Source: Bacteroidota bacterium (GTDB lineage: Bacteria > Bacteroidota > Ignavibacteria > UBA10030 > UBA6906). Taken from it: DNA of 35,214 nucleotides. Both the position numbers and the translations under genes were made by a program. Of the stretch, positions 24,297 through 31,405 are shown in pieces. The stretch covers positions 1 to 35,214 of the forward strand of contig JAUQWO010000043.1 in NCBI GenBank assembly GCA_030835135.1. Direction: 5' to 3'. Each line of letters begins with the position of its first letter. The first letter of the stretch is position 1. A model generated the notes under the pieces. That model saw only the letters and a list, made by a program, of their open reading frames with translations, did not search any database and was not told where the DNA came from.

Positions 24297-25755
24297 CGAC
24301 GAGTTGTTGAAGAGGTTCCTGGAGTGCACCATCGGCGACGACGCGGACCTCCCGGCGGCGCGGCTGGCGCATGCGCCTCTCCCTGCCGGGGTGAAGGCCT
24401 ATCTGCGTGCGCACCTCCGTGAACGTCTCGCCGACGAGCTCGGCCGCGCCCCTTCCTTCAGCCGCGTGCGCACACTCTCCCCCACCGCGGCACGCCTGCA
24501 GCACATGTTCATCGAACAGGCAGTGGACTCCTACGTGTACCCGCGCGGCGAATTCCAGGCCGATCTGGAGAACGCGGTGCACTTCACCGAGAACTATGTG
24601 TGCCGCCCGCGGTGGACGCTCTCGAGTTTCCTGTTCCACACACGGGATGTCATCCCGGTCTCCGAATTGTTCGCGAAGCTGGAATATGTGACCGACTACA
24701 TCTATCTCCCCCAGCTCCTCCGCAAAACGCTTGCCGCCAGGGGGCAGGGCGAGATCGACCGCGCCACGTGCACCGAACTGATCCGCCGGATCGATGCCGC
24801 GGTCACCAAAGAACACGCACCGCGCGAACTTGCCGCGCTGGCGAAACCTCTCTTCGACTTCTTCAGCGCCGGCGAAGAGGGTGACGCACACGAGATCGCC
24901 CTCCGGCCCGTGCTCCTGTTCTTCGAGGACAAGGAGATGGTCGGGGTGAAGGAGTACATCACCGGGATCTTCCACCTTCGGAACCGTGAGACCATCACGC
25001 TCGATGACCTTGCCGCGCTGTGCGACGATTTTCTGGGCGTGAAGGACGAAGCACCCCCGGCGAATGAGGCCGAACCGGCGGTGATCGCATCCGCACCGGA
25101 CCCGGTCACCACCGTGCTGTCAGAGACGGCGCCCGCACCCGCCGTGATGCCGGAGAACACGGGCGAGCCGATCGTAACGGACTCTTCTTCGGGACCGGAG
25201 GAAGGCACGCCTCCTGTTCCTGTTTCCGATGCCGCAGCAGAACCACCGGCGGAAACTGGTGACGCGCCACCCGATCAGGACGATCCGGACGGCATGGGCG
25301 ATGCGGCCCGGGACATCCCGCCGCTGCCGGCCATTGTCACGCAGAATGGCCCCGGAGAAGCTGCACGCGAACTGTCGATCGGTGACCCCGGAATGGACAG
25401 CGAGGCTCCCGCCGCGAGGATACTTCCGTTCCCCGCGCCCGCGGTCCGGCAGGAACCCGAGGAGCAGCTGGAGTTGCCCCTGGCTCCATCATCGCCCGTC
25501 ACGCTCCCGGACCTCACGGAGGTGATCACGCCGGAACAGAGGAAGCGTTTCGTCACTGTGCTGTGCGACCGTGATGCACAGTTCTACGATCTCATGATCG
25601 CGCGGCTGAATCAGATGGGCTCGTGGCAGGAAGCCACCGGCTACGTGCGCGAGATCTTCGAGATCAACGCCATCGATCCCTTCCAGGATGAAGCGATCGC
25701 ATTCACCGATATCATCCAACAACGCTTTGCAACGGGAACAGGACCTGCCGCGTGA
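24280..25755 (+). CDS. two-domain protein of unknown function, upstream of obg
   Basis: The 491-residue protein has no signal peptide or membrane helix. Residues about 1-255 form a helix-rich domain (LLKRFLECTIGDDADLPAARL, ENYVCRPRWTLSSFLF, LEYVTDYIYLPQLLRK). Residues about 260-415 are a disordered, acidic Ala/Pro/Glu/Asp-rich linker. Residues about 418-485 form a compact C-terminal domain, ITPEQRKRFVTVLCDRDAQFYDLM then GYVREIFEINAIDPFQDEAIAFTDIIQQRF. I do not recognise either domain. The start ATG is preceded by GAGACG and overlaps the small ORF. The stop overlaps the obg GTG start (GTGA), so it is coupled to a ribosome-assembly GTPase. Confidence 0.8.
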   Translation: MTAIDSDELLKRFLECTIGDDADLPAARLAHAPLPAGVKAYLRAHLRERLADELGRAPSFSRVRTLSPTAARLQHMFIEQAVDSYVYPRGEFQADLENAVHFTENYVCRPRWTLSSFLFHTRDVIPVSELFAKLEYVTDYIYLPQLLRKTLAARGQGEIDRATCTELIRRIDAAVTKEHAPRELAALAKPLFDFFSAGEEGDAHEIALRPVLLFFEDKEMVGVKEYITGIFHLRNRETITLDDLAALCDDFLGVKDEAPPANEAEPAVIASAPDPVTTVLSETAPAPAVMPENTGEPIVTDSSSGPEEGTPPVPVSDAAAEPPAETGDAPPDQDDPDGMGDAARDIPPLPAIVTQNGPGEAARELSIGDPGMDSEAPAARILPFPAPAVRQEPEEQLELPLAPSSPVTLPDLTEVITPEQRKRFVTVLCDRDAQFYDLMIARLNQMGSWQEATGYVREIFEINAIDPFQDEAIAFTDIIQQRFATGTGPAA

Positions 25756-26834
25756 AATTCGTTGACCTCGTACAGATCCAGGTGCGTGCCGGTGACGGTG
25801 GCTCCGGGATCATCAGCTTCCGCCGGGAAAAATTCATCCCCAAGGGCGGACCGGACGGCGGCAGCGGCGGGCGCGGAGGATCGGTGATCCTTCGAGCCAA
25901 CCGGCACATGACCACCCTGCTGGATTTCCAGTACCGCCACAAGTATACCGCGCCGGAGGGTGCCCATGGCGAAGGAGCCCAGCGCACGGGGCGCAGCGGT
26001 GAAGACATTTATATCGAGGTACCCGAAGGAACCGTTGCCCGGGACACCGCCACCCAGGAGATCGTTGCCGATCTGCTGAAGCATGGCGACGAGTTCGTCG
26101 TGGCCCGCGGCGGTCGGGGCGGACGCGGCAACTGCGAGTTCGCCACGTCGGTGGATCAGGCACCGCGCCGGTACGAACAGGGCGAGCCCGGTGAAGAACG
26201 CGACCTGGAACTCGAACTGAAGCTCCTCGCTGATGTCGGGCTTGTCGGACTCCCCAATGCCGGGAAGTCCACACTCATCTCCGTGATCTCCGCCGCCCGG
26301 CCGAAGATCGCCGACTACCCGTTCACCACCCTGGTCCCGAACCTCGGCATCGTGCGTGTGGATGAAGGTAAGAGCTTCGTCGTTGCCGACATCCCCGGGC
26401 TGATCGCCGGCGCGCATCAGGGCAAAGGCCTCGGACTCCAGTTCCTCCGTCATGTGGAGCGGACGCGCGTCCTCGTGTTCCTGCTGGACGCCACGCGCGC
26501 ATCGCTCAGGGAAGATCTTGAGATCCTGACGAACGAACTGGGGCAGTACGACGCGGCCCTCCTGAAGCGCAAGTCCATGGTCGTGATCACCAAGATCGAC
26601 GCCCTGGACGATGAGACGCTCGGGCTCCTGAAAAAGGAAGCCTTCGGCAGGAAGAAGGTCGCAGCGATCTCTGCCGTGGCCGGGACCGGTGTGCGTACCC
26701 TCGTCGAGGATCTCTGGCTTGCGCTCCATCCGCGTGAGAAACGTGCGTCGCGGACGACAACGAATGTGCGTCCCGCCCGCTCGGCCCGCAAGACGCGCCA
26801 GGCAGCACTAAAGAAAACGAAGAAGCGGCGATGA
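25752..26834 (+). CDS. obg: GTPase Obg (ribosome assembly)
   Basis: Obg/CgtA is a GTPase that binds the 50S subunit and links ribosome maturation with stress signals. The 360-residue protein has the glycine-rich Obg fold (residues 1-158: VRAGDGGSGIISFRREKFIPKGGPDGGSGGRGG and GGRGGRGN). The G domain follows with G1 GLPNAGKST (166-174), the ADYPFTTLVPNLG switch I region, G3 VADIPGLI, G4 TKID and G5 SAVAGTG. The C-terminus is a short Lys/Arg-rich tail (RPARSARKTRQAALKKTKKRR) without the OCT domain of some homologues. The GTG start overlaps the previous stop, and the stop overlaps the next ATG. Confidence 0.97.
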   Translation: MKFVDLVQIQVRAGDGGSGIISFRREKFIPKGGPDGGSGGRGGSVILRANRHMTTLLDFQYRHKYTAPEGAHGEGAQRTGRSGEDIYIEVPEGTVARDTATQEIVADLLKHGDEFVVARGGRGGRGNCEFATSVDQAPRRYEQGEPGEERDLELELKLLADVGLVGLPNAGKSTLISVISAARPKIADYPFTTLVPNLGIVRVDEGKSFVVADIPGLIAGAHQGKGLGLQFLRHVERTRVLVFLLDATRASLREDLEILTNELGQYDAALLKRKSMVVITKIDALDDETLGLLKKEAFGRKKVAAISAVAGTGVRTLVEDLWLALHPREKRASRTTTNVRPARSARKTRQAALKKTKKRR

Positions 26835-27850
26835 ACCAGTTCCTTCCTGACCGGCGGTCACCTCTCACCCCTCGCCGGCTGGCGTTCATCCTCGGGGTGC
26901 TCACCGCGATCCTCGCCTCGGCTGGCCTGCTCGCACTCTCCGTCGGCAGTGTGGCGGTCCCCTTCCGCGCGGTGATCGGATCGTGTACGGGTCTCTTCCC
27001 CGTGGACAGCCTGGAACGGCTCATCGTCATCGACATTCGTCTCCCGCGCGTTCTCCTGGCATTCCTGGTCGGCGCCGGGCTCTCCGTCGCCGGTGCGGTG
27101 TTGCAGGCATTGCTGCGTAACCCGCTGGCGGAGCCGTATATCCTCGGGATCTCCAGCGGCGGCACGATGGGAACGATCCTCGCCATCGCCCTGGCATCCG
27201 GCATCGGTCACATCGTTGCACCCGCAGCATCGTTCGCAGGTTCGGCCCTGGTGATGCTCCTCGTGTACGCGCTCGCGCACCGGCGCGGACAGCTCGAGCC
27301 GTACACCCTTCTCCTGGCGGGCGTCATGGTCGGCGCATTCTTCAACGCCCTCGTTCTCCTGACCGTTGCACTGTTCAATCAGGAACTCCGCAACGCATTC
27401 CTGTGGCTTATGGGGAACCTGAGCGGGGCGAGCATGGATGCGCTGCTCATTGCCGGACCGCTCACGCTTCTCGCAACGATCCCCGCATTCGTGTTCGCCC
27501 GGCAGTACAACCTCATTGCCACCGGCGACGAGACCGCGCTGCAGCTCGGTGTGGATGTGCGTGCACTCCGCCGGCGCTCGTACGCCATCGCTTCGATCAT
27601 CACCGGCGCGGTCGTGTCGGTGAGCGGTGTCGTGGGGTTCGTGGGCCTGATCATCCCGCATGTCACGCGGATGATCTTCGGCCCGGACCACCGCCTGTTG
27701 ATCCCGGCCTCATTCCTGCTGGGCGGGACGTTCCTGATCCTGGCCGACACACTCGCACGTACGATCATTGCCCCGGCCGAGATACCGGTGGGAGCGGTCA
27801 CCGCGGTCATCGGCGCCCCGGTGTTCATCTACCTCCTCCGTCGCCGGTAG
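26831..27850 (+). CDS. iron-complex/cobalamin ABC transporter permease (BtuC/FecD family)
   Basis: The 339-residue permease belongs to the FecCD family, which imports ferric siderophores, heme or vitamin B12 with a periplasmic binding protein and an ATPase. It shows about ten hydrophobic helices and the family motifs DIRLPRVLLAFLVGAGLSVAGAVLQALLRNPLAEPYILGISSGGTMG, GVVGFVGLIIPHVTRMIFGPDHRLLIPAS and EIPVGAVTAVIGAPVFIYLLRRR. The ATG overlaps the obg stop. The ATPase gene follows after 124 bp. No binding protein or TonB receptor gene is in the window, so the substrate cannot be told. Confidence 0.93.
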   Translation: MNQFLPDRRSPLTPRRLAFILGVLTAILASAGLLALSVGSVAVPFRAVIGSCTGLFPVDSLERLIVIDIRLPRVLLAFLVGAGLSVAGAVLQALLRNPLAEPYILGISSGGTMGTILAIALASGIGHIVAPAASFAGSALVMLLVYALAHRRGQLEPYTLLLAGVMVGAFFNALVLLTVALFNQELRNAFLWLMGNLSGASMDALLIAGPLTLLATIPAFVFARQYNLIATGDETALQLGVDVRALRRRSYAIASIITGAVVSVSGVVGFVGLIIPHVTRMIFGPDHRLLIPASFLLGGTFLILADTLARTIIAPAEIPVGAVTAVIGAPVFIYLLRRR

Positions 27851-27851
27851 G

Positions 27852-27892
27852 CAATTCAGATATCAGATATCTGAATTCTGATATCTGAATTG
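27852..27892. repeat. AT-rich inverted repeat, 16-bp arms, between permease and ATPase genes
   Basis: CAATTCAGATATCAGA and its exact reverse complement flank a 9-nt loop (TATCTGAAT). The arms are perfect. The loop itself continues the GATATC/GAATTC pattern, giving alternative pairings. The element is far more AT-rich than its surroundings. A pyrimidine-rich stretch follows (TCTTCTCCCTTCCTTTTT), so it could work as a transcription attenuator or as an operator. It begins 2 bp after the permease stop codon. Confidence 0.75.
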
Positions 27893-27974
27893 TCTTCTCC
27901 CTTCCTTTTTGCCCACCTTTTGCGTATTTTCCACCCAAGAGGTTTTCGTCCAAAAGCGCTCCATCCCGGGAAGT

Positions 27975-28754
27975 ATGGCCGTTCTTACGGTTGACAACGT
28001 TTCGTTCAGCTACGTCGCAGGCATCCCGACGCTGCGCAACGTGTCCCTCGCGGTCCACCGCGGGGAATTCCTGACCCTCGTTGGTCCGAACGGGTCCGGC
28101 AAATCCACACTTCTCAAGATCCTCGACCGCATCTTCCTCCCTGACGAAGGCAACATTGCCCTCGACGGCACTCCGCTGGCGACATTCACCCGTGCAGACA
28201 TCGCGCGAAAGATGGCCTACGTGCCCCAGGACCGTGAAGGGGTCTTCCCGTTCACCGTCGAAGAGATCGTGCTGATGGGACGCGCGCCGCACACCGCGGG
28301 CATGGTGTTCGAGGGAGAAGGCGACCGGGAGGTCGCACGGAAGATGATGGGGCTGACGGATATCGGTCATCTTGCATCGCACCCCGTCACCAATCTCTCG
28401 GGAGGTGAACGCCAGCGTGCGTTCATCGCCCGTGCGCTCGCCCAGCAACCGGAGGTGCTGCTGCTCGACGAGCCGACCGCCCACCTGGATATCGCCCATC
28501 AGGTCGATATCTTCCGGCTCCTCCGGAGCCTGAGCGTGGACACCGGTCTGACCGTTGTCTCCGTGACCCACGATCTGAACCTCGCCGCGATGTACAGCGA
28601 CCGCATCGCCATGCTGCAATGCGGGACCATTGCGGCCGCCGGGACACCCTCCGAGGTGCTGACCGTGGACCGTATCCGTGATGTATTCCGCGCGGAGGTC
28701 GTTGTGGACCTGCATCCTGCAGCCACCGCGCCCCGCGTGACCGTACTGCGCTAA
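27975..28754 (+). CDS. iron-complex/cobalamin ABC transporter ATP-binding protein
   Basis: The 259-residue ATPase is of the FecE/BtuD type and most likely powers the permease encoded just upstream. It shows Walker A GPNGSGKST (residues 37-45), a Q-loop at AYVPQDREGVFPFTVEEIVLMGRAPH, the signature LSGGERQR, Walker B EVLLLDEPTAHLD and the switch histidine in VSVTHDLNLAAMYSDRIAML. The last 25 residues vary in the family. The frame is open 22 codons upstream. The ATG at 27975 gives the normal family N-terminus AVLTVDNVSFSY, and CGGGAAG lies in front of it. Confidence 0.94.
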   Translation: MAVLTVDNVSFSYVAGIPTLRNVSLAVHRGEFLTLVGPNGSGKSTLLKILDRIFLPDEGNIALDGTPLATFTRADIARKMAYVPQDREGVFPFTVEEIVLMGRAPHTAGMVFEGEGDREVARKMMGLTDIGHLASHPVTNLSGGERQRAFIARALAQQPEVLLLDEPTAHLDIAHQVDIFRLLRSLSVDTGLTVVSVTHDLNLAAMYSDRIAMLQCGTIAAAGTPSEVLTVDRIRDVFRAEVVVDLHPAATAPRVTVLR

Positions 28755-28771
28755 GAAAGGACTGTTGGAAG

Positions 28772-29281
28772 GTGAGACGTCGCATCATTCGGGAGAAAGT
28801 CGTTCAGGCACTCTATGCCCACGAGATCGCCGGAGACCCGCTGGAGCATGTGTTCGCGTGCGTCCTGACGGGCCTCGAGGACAACAAAGCCGCGCATGAG
28901 TTCGCGAAGAACCTCGTTGCTCAAACGGTGAAGCACAGTGCGGATATCGACAAGATCATCAAGGCCCGCGTGGCGAACTGGGATTTCAAGCGCATCGCGA
29001 TCCTGGACCGCCTCATCCTGCGCATGGGGATCTGTGAGCTCCTGTACTTCCGGGAGATCCCGCCCAAGGTGACCATGAACGAGGCCATCGAGCTCGCCAA
29101 GCTGTTCAGCACGGAGCGAAGCGGACAGTTCGTGAACGGCGTCCTGGATGCGGTGCTCAACGACATCAAGAACGTCGGGCCCGAGCAGTTGGGCGACGGT
29201 GCCGTCACCAAGGCCGGCCGCGGGCTCTACGAAGGCGATACCGCCGATCGTCCACCCAAGACACGGAAGCCCACGACGTGA
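28772..29281 (+). CDS. nusB: transcription antitermination factor NusB
   Basis: NusB, together with NusE (ribosomal protein S10), binds boxA in rRNA leaders and prevents premature termination. The 169-residue protein has the all-helical NusB core (RRRIIREKVVQALYAHEI, then NWDFKRIAILDRLILRMGICELLYF). The hallmark IPPKVTMNEAIELAKLFSTERSGQFVNGVLDAVL follows. It ends in a charged tail, DTADRPPKTRKPTT, beyond the usual fold. The start is a GTG preceded by GGAAG. Its stop overlaps the start of the transporter gene (GTGA). The boxA-like element at 623-634 in this window is a likely target. Confidence 0.95.
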   Translation: MRRRIIREKVVQALYAHEIAGDPLEHVFACVLTGLEDNKAAHEFAKNLVAQTVKHSADIDKIIKARVANWDFKRIAILDRLILRMGICELLYFREIPPKVTMNEAIELAKLFSTERSGQFVNGVLDAVLNDIKNVGPEQLGDGAVTKAGRGLYEGDTADRPPKTRKPTT

Positions 29282-30528
29282 GGGAGCCGGCTCTCGTGCG
29301 GTCGTTCCGGAAGCGGTCCCGCATCATCGGCTGGACCTTCTTCGACTTCGGCAACACTGCATTCTCGGTCATCATCGTCACCGTCATCTTTCCCCGGTAC
29401 TTCATCGGCCAGATCGCCGGCGGACACCGCTGGCTCTGGGGCCTCGCCGTCAGCCTGTCCATGGCGATCGCCGCACTGCTCGCTCCTCCCCTCGGCGCGG
29501 CCGCGGACTTTTCGCAGAACCGCAAACGGTTCCTCTTGATATTCACGCTCGCCTCGGTGATCTGCACGGCTCTGCTGTCCCTGACCGGCCCCGGGATGGT
29601 CGTGACCGCGATGCTCCTCTTCATCATCGCGAACGTCGGGTTCGAGGGAGGCATCGTGTTCTACGATTCCTTCCTCCCCGGCATCACGACGCGCACAAGC
29701 TACGGACGGGTCTCGGGATATGGGTATGCCATGGGCTACCTCGGCTCCCTCGCGATCCTCATCATCACCAGTCTCCTGCTCCCCGGGTCCGATGACCCGG
29801 GCTACCTGGACGCGGTGCGCTCCACGTTCCTGCTCGCCGCCGCGTTCTTCTTTGTCTTCTCCCTGCCCCTGTTCTTCGTCGTGCCGGAGCCGCCTCTGGC
29901 CGGTCCGCCGCCACCATCGCTCTATCGGGCCGGGATCCAACGGGCCGGGAAAACATTCCGGGCTCTGTTCATCGAACGTACACACCCCGCCCTCGCCCGT
30001 TTCCTCATCGCCTTCTTCATTTATAACGATGGGATCCTGACGGTCGTGGCGTTCGCGGCCGTATTCGCCCAGCAGGTCCTGGCCATGTCGGACACCGAGA
30101 TCATCGGGTTCTTCGCCGTCGTGCAGACCAGTGCGGTTATCGGATCGATCGTGTTCGGCGTGATCACCGACAAGATCGGTCCCAAACGGACGATCGCGAT
30201 CACGCTCGTTATCTGGATCGCTATTGTCGTTGGCGCGTACTTCGTTCAGACATCGGCGCAGTTCTATGCCGTCGCCCTGGCCGCCGGTGTCGCCATGGGC
30301 TCCTCGCAATCCGCCAGCAGGAGTCTGATGGCCCTGCTCACCCCCCGGACGCGCGAGGCGGAATTCTTCGGGTTCTTCGACGGACTCTGCGGCAAGGCCT
30401 CGGCGGTGATCGGTCCGCTCATGTTCGGCATCATGGCCGACCTGACCGGAGAACGGATCGCGGCCCTGTCGGTGGGTGTCTTCTTCGTCGCGGGACTGTG
30501 GCTGCTGCGCGGCGTCAACGAAGAGTAG
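29278..30528 (+). CDS. UMF1-family MFS transporter
   Basis: The 416-residue protein has about twelve hydrophobic segments and the start of the UMF1 (Atg22-like) branch of the major facilitator superfamily, IGWTFFDFGNTAFSVIIVTVIFPRYF. Other family features are GGIVFYDSFLPGI, the RVSGYGYAMGYLGSL loop, FFIYNDGILTVVAFAAVFAQQVL at the start of the second half, and SSQSASRSLMALLTPRTREAEFFGFF. The substrate of bacterial members is unknown. Amino acids are transported by the fungal relative. It is coupled to nusB by a 4-bp overlap. Confidence 0.88.
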   Translation: MREPALVRSFRKRSRIIGWTFFDFGNTAFSVIIVTVIFPRYFIGQIAGGHRWLWGLAVSLSMAIAALLAPPLGAAADFSQNRKRFLLIFTLASVICTALLSLTGPGMVVTAMLLFIIANVGFEGGIVFYDSFLPGITTRTSYGRVSGYGYAMGYLGSLAILIITSLLLPGSDDPGYLDAVRSTFLLAAAFFFVFSLPLFFVVPEPPLAGPPPPSLYRAGIQRAGKTFRALFIERTHPALARFLIAFFIYNDGILTVVAFAAVFAQQVLAMSDTEIIGFFAVVQTSAVIGSIVFGVITDKIGPKRTIAITLVIWIAIVVGAYFVQTSAQFYAVALAAGVAMGSSQSASRSLMALLTPRTREAEFFGFFDGLCGKASAVIGPLMFGIMADLTGERIAALSVGVFFVAGLWLLRGVNEE

Positions 30529-30557
30529 GGACCCGAAGCTGGAGCCTGCGTGCTGGG

Positions 30558-30579
30558 CCGGGTGCTGATTCCAGCCCGG
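30558..30579 (+). terminator. possible intrinsic terminator after the transporter gene
   Basis: CCGGG(TG)CTG pairs with CAG-CCCGG around an ATTC loop, an 8-bp stem with a 2-nt bulge. GTTTGTGCATTTT follows. The U-tract is interrupted, so efficiency may be modest. It sits 30 bp after the stop codon and before the predicted lpxH promoter, which is the right place. Confidence 0.4.
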
Positions 30580-30633
30580 GTTTGTGCATTTTCAGGCGTG
30601 CTTTCTCCGTACGCGTAGCAGGTCCGGGCGTTC

Positions 30634-30662
30634 TTGCCCCCCATGGATACTTTTCCTAAATT
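30634..30662 (+). promoter_or_regulatory. lpxH promoter (TTGCCC-17-TAAATT)
   Basis: TTGCCC (30634-30639) and TAAATT (30657-30662) are 17 bp apart. The -10 ends only 6 bp before the lpxH ATG at 30669, so the transcript would begin at or next to the start codon. No Shine-Dalgarno sequence is visible in front of that ATG. Confidence 0.5.
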
Positions 30663-30668
30663 GAAACC

Positions 30669-31394
30669 ATGTCAGTATTTTTCATTTCCGACGTACATCT
30701 GGGGCTGGGCGACCGAAAGACGGAGCGGGAAAAAGAGGACCGCCTCCTGTCGTTCCTGTATGGGGTCCTTCCGCACGCCGGGCAACTCTGCGTCCTCGGC
30801 GATCTCTTCGATTTCTGGTTCGAATACAAGACCGTGATCCCGAAGGGATTCCACCGCACGCTCACGGCCCTGCAGGCGTTCACCGATCACGGCATTCCCG
30901 TTCATTATATGGCGGGGAACCACGACTTCTGGATGGGGGATTTCTTTCCCACCGAACTCGGCGTGAAGCTGTACCTCGATCCGTGCGAACTGGTACTCGA
31001 TGGCAAAAAGGTATACCTGCATCATGGCGACGGCCTCGCAACACGCGACCTCGGCTACCGGCTCATCAAGCCGGTGCTCCGGAACCGCCTCGCGATCCGG
31101 GCATACCGATGGCTCCACCCGGATCTGGGCGTGACCCTGGCTCGCGGATCATCACGTACAAGCCGGACGTACACGTCACACAAGGACTTCGGCGAGGAAG
31201 AGGGGCTGCTCGCCTTCGCCACGGAGAGGATCGCCGCGGGGAGTGACATCGTGGTGATGGGGCACCGGCACAGGCCGCATATCGAGCAGGTCGGCACCGG
31301 CACGTATATCAACCTCGGCGACTGGATCACGTACCATACATATGCCGTCTTGCAGAACGGCACGATCACGCTTGAAACCTGGAACGGAAGCTAG
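30669..31394 (+). CDS. lpxH: UDP-2,3-diacylglucosamine diphosphatase (LpxH-type)
   Basis: LpxH hydrolyses UDP-2,3-diacylglucosamine to lipid X and UMP, the fourth step of lipid A synthesis. The 241-residue protein shows the calcineurin-like metallophosphoesterase motifs in order: ISDVHLG (D8, H10), GDLFDFW (D45), GNHDFW (N84, H85), LHHGDGL and MGHRHRP. These positions match LpxH rather than the unrelated LpxI. A helical insertion around residues 125-175 covers the active site in this family. It is separated by more than 20 kb from the lpxD-lpxC-lpxA cluster and lies 11 bp upstream of the penicillin-binding protein gene. The first ATG is used. Confidence 0.9.
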   Translation: MSVFFISDVHLGLGDRKTEREKEDRLLSFLYGVLPHAGQLCVLGDLFDFWFEYKTVIPKGFHRTLTALQAFTDHGIPVHYMAGNHDFWMGDFFPTELGVKLYLDPCELVLDGKKVYLHHGDGLATRDLGYRLIKPVLRNRLAIRAYRWLHPDLGVTLARGSSRTSRTYTSHKDFGEEEGLLAFATERIAAGSDIVVMGHRHRPHIEQVGTGTYINLGDWITYHTYAVLQNGTITLETWNGS

Positions 31395-31405
31395 GACGGC
31401 ACAGG

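Noticed and set aside
27902-27930. Promoter for the ABC ATPase gene (TTCCTT-17-TATTTT)
   Set aside because: The -35 matches the pattern poorly. The gene may be read through from the permease.
26831-28754. Cobalamin or iron riboswitch controlling the ABC transporter
   Set aside because: I see no B12-box or comparable conserved core in the short gaps. Only the AT-rich inverted repeat is present.
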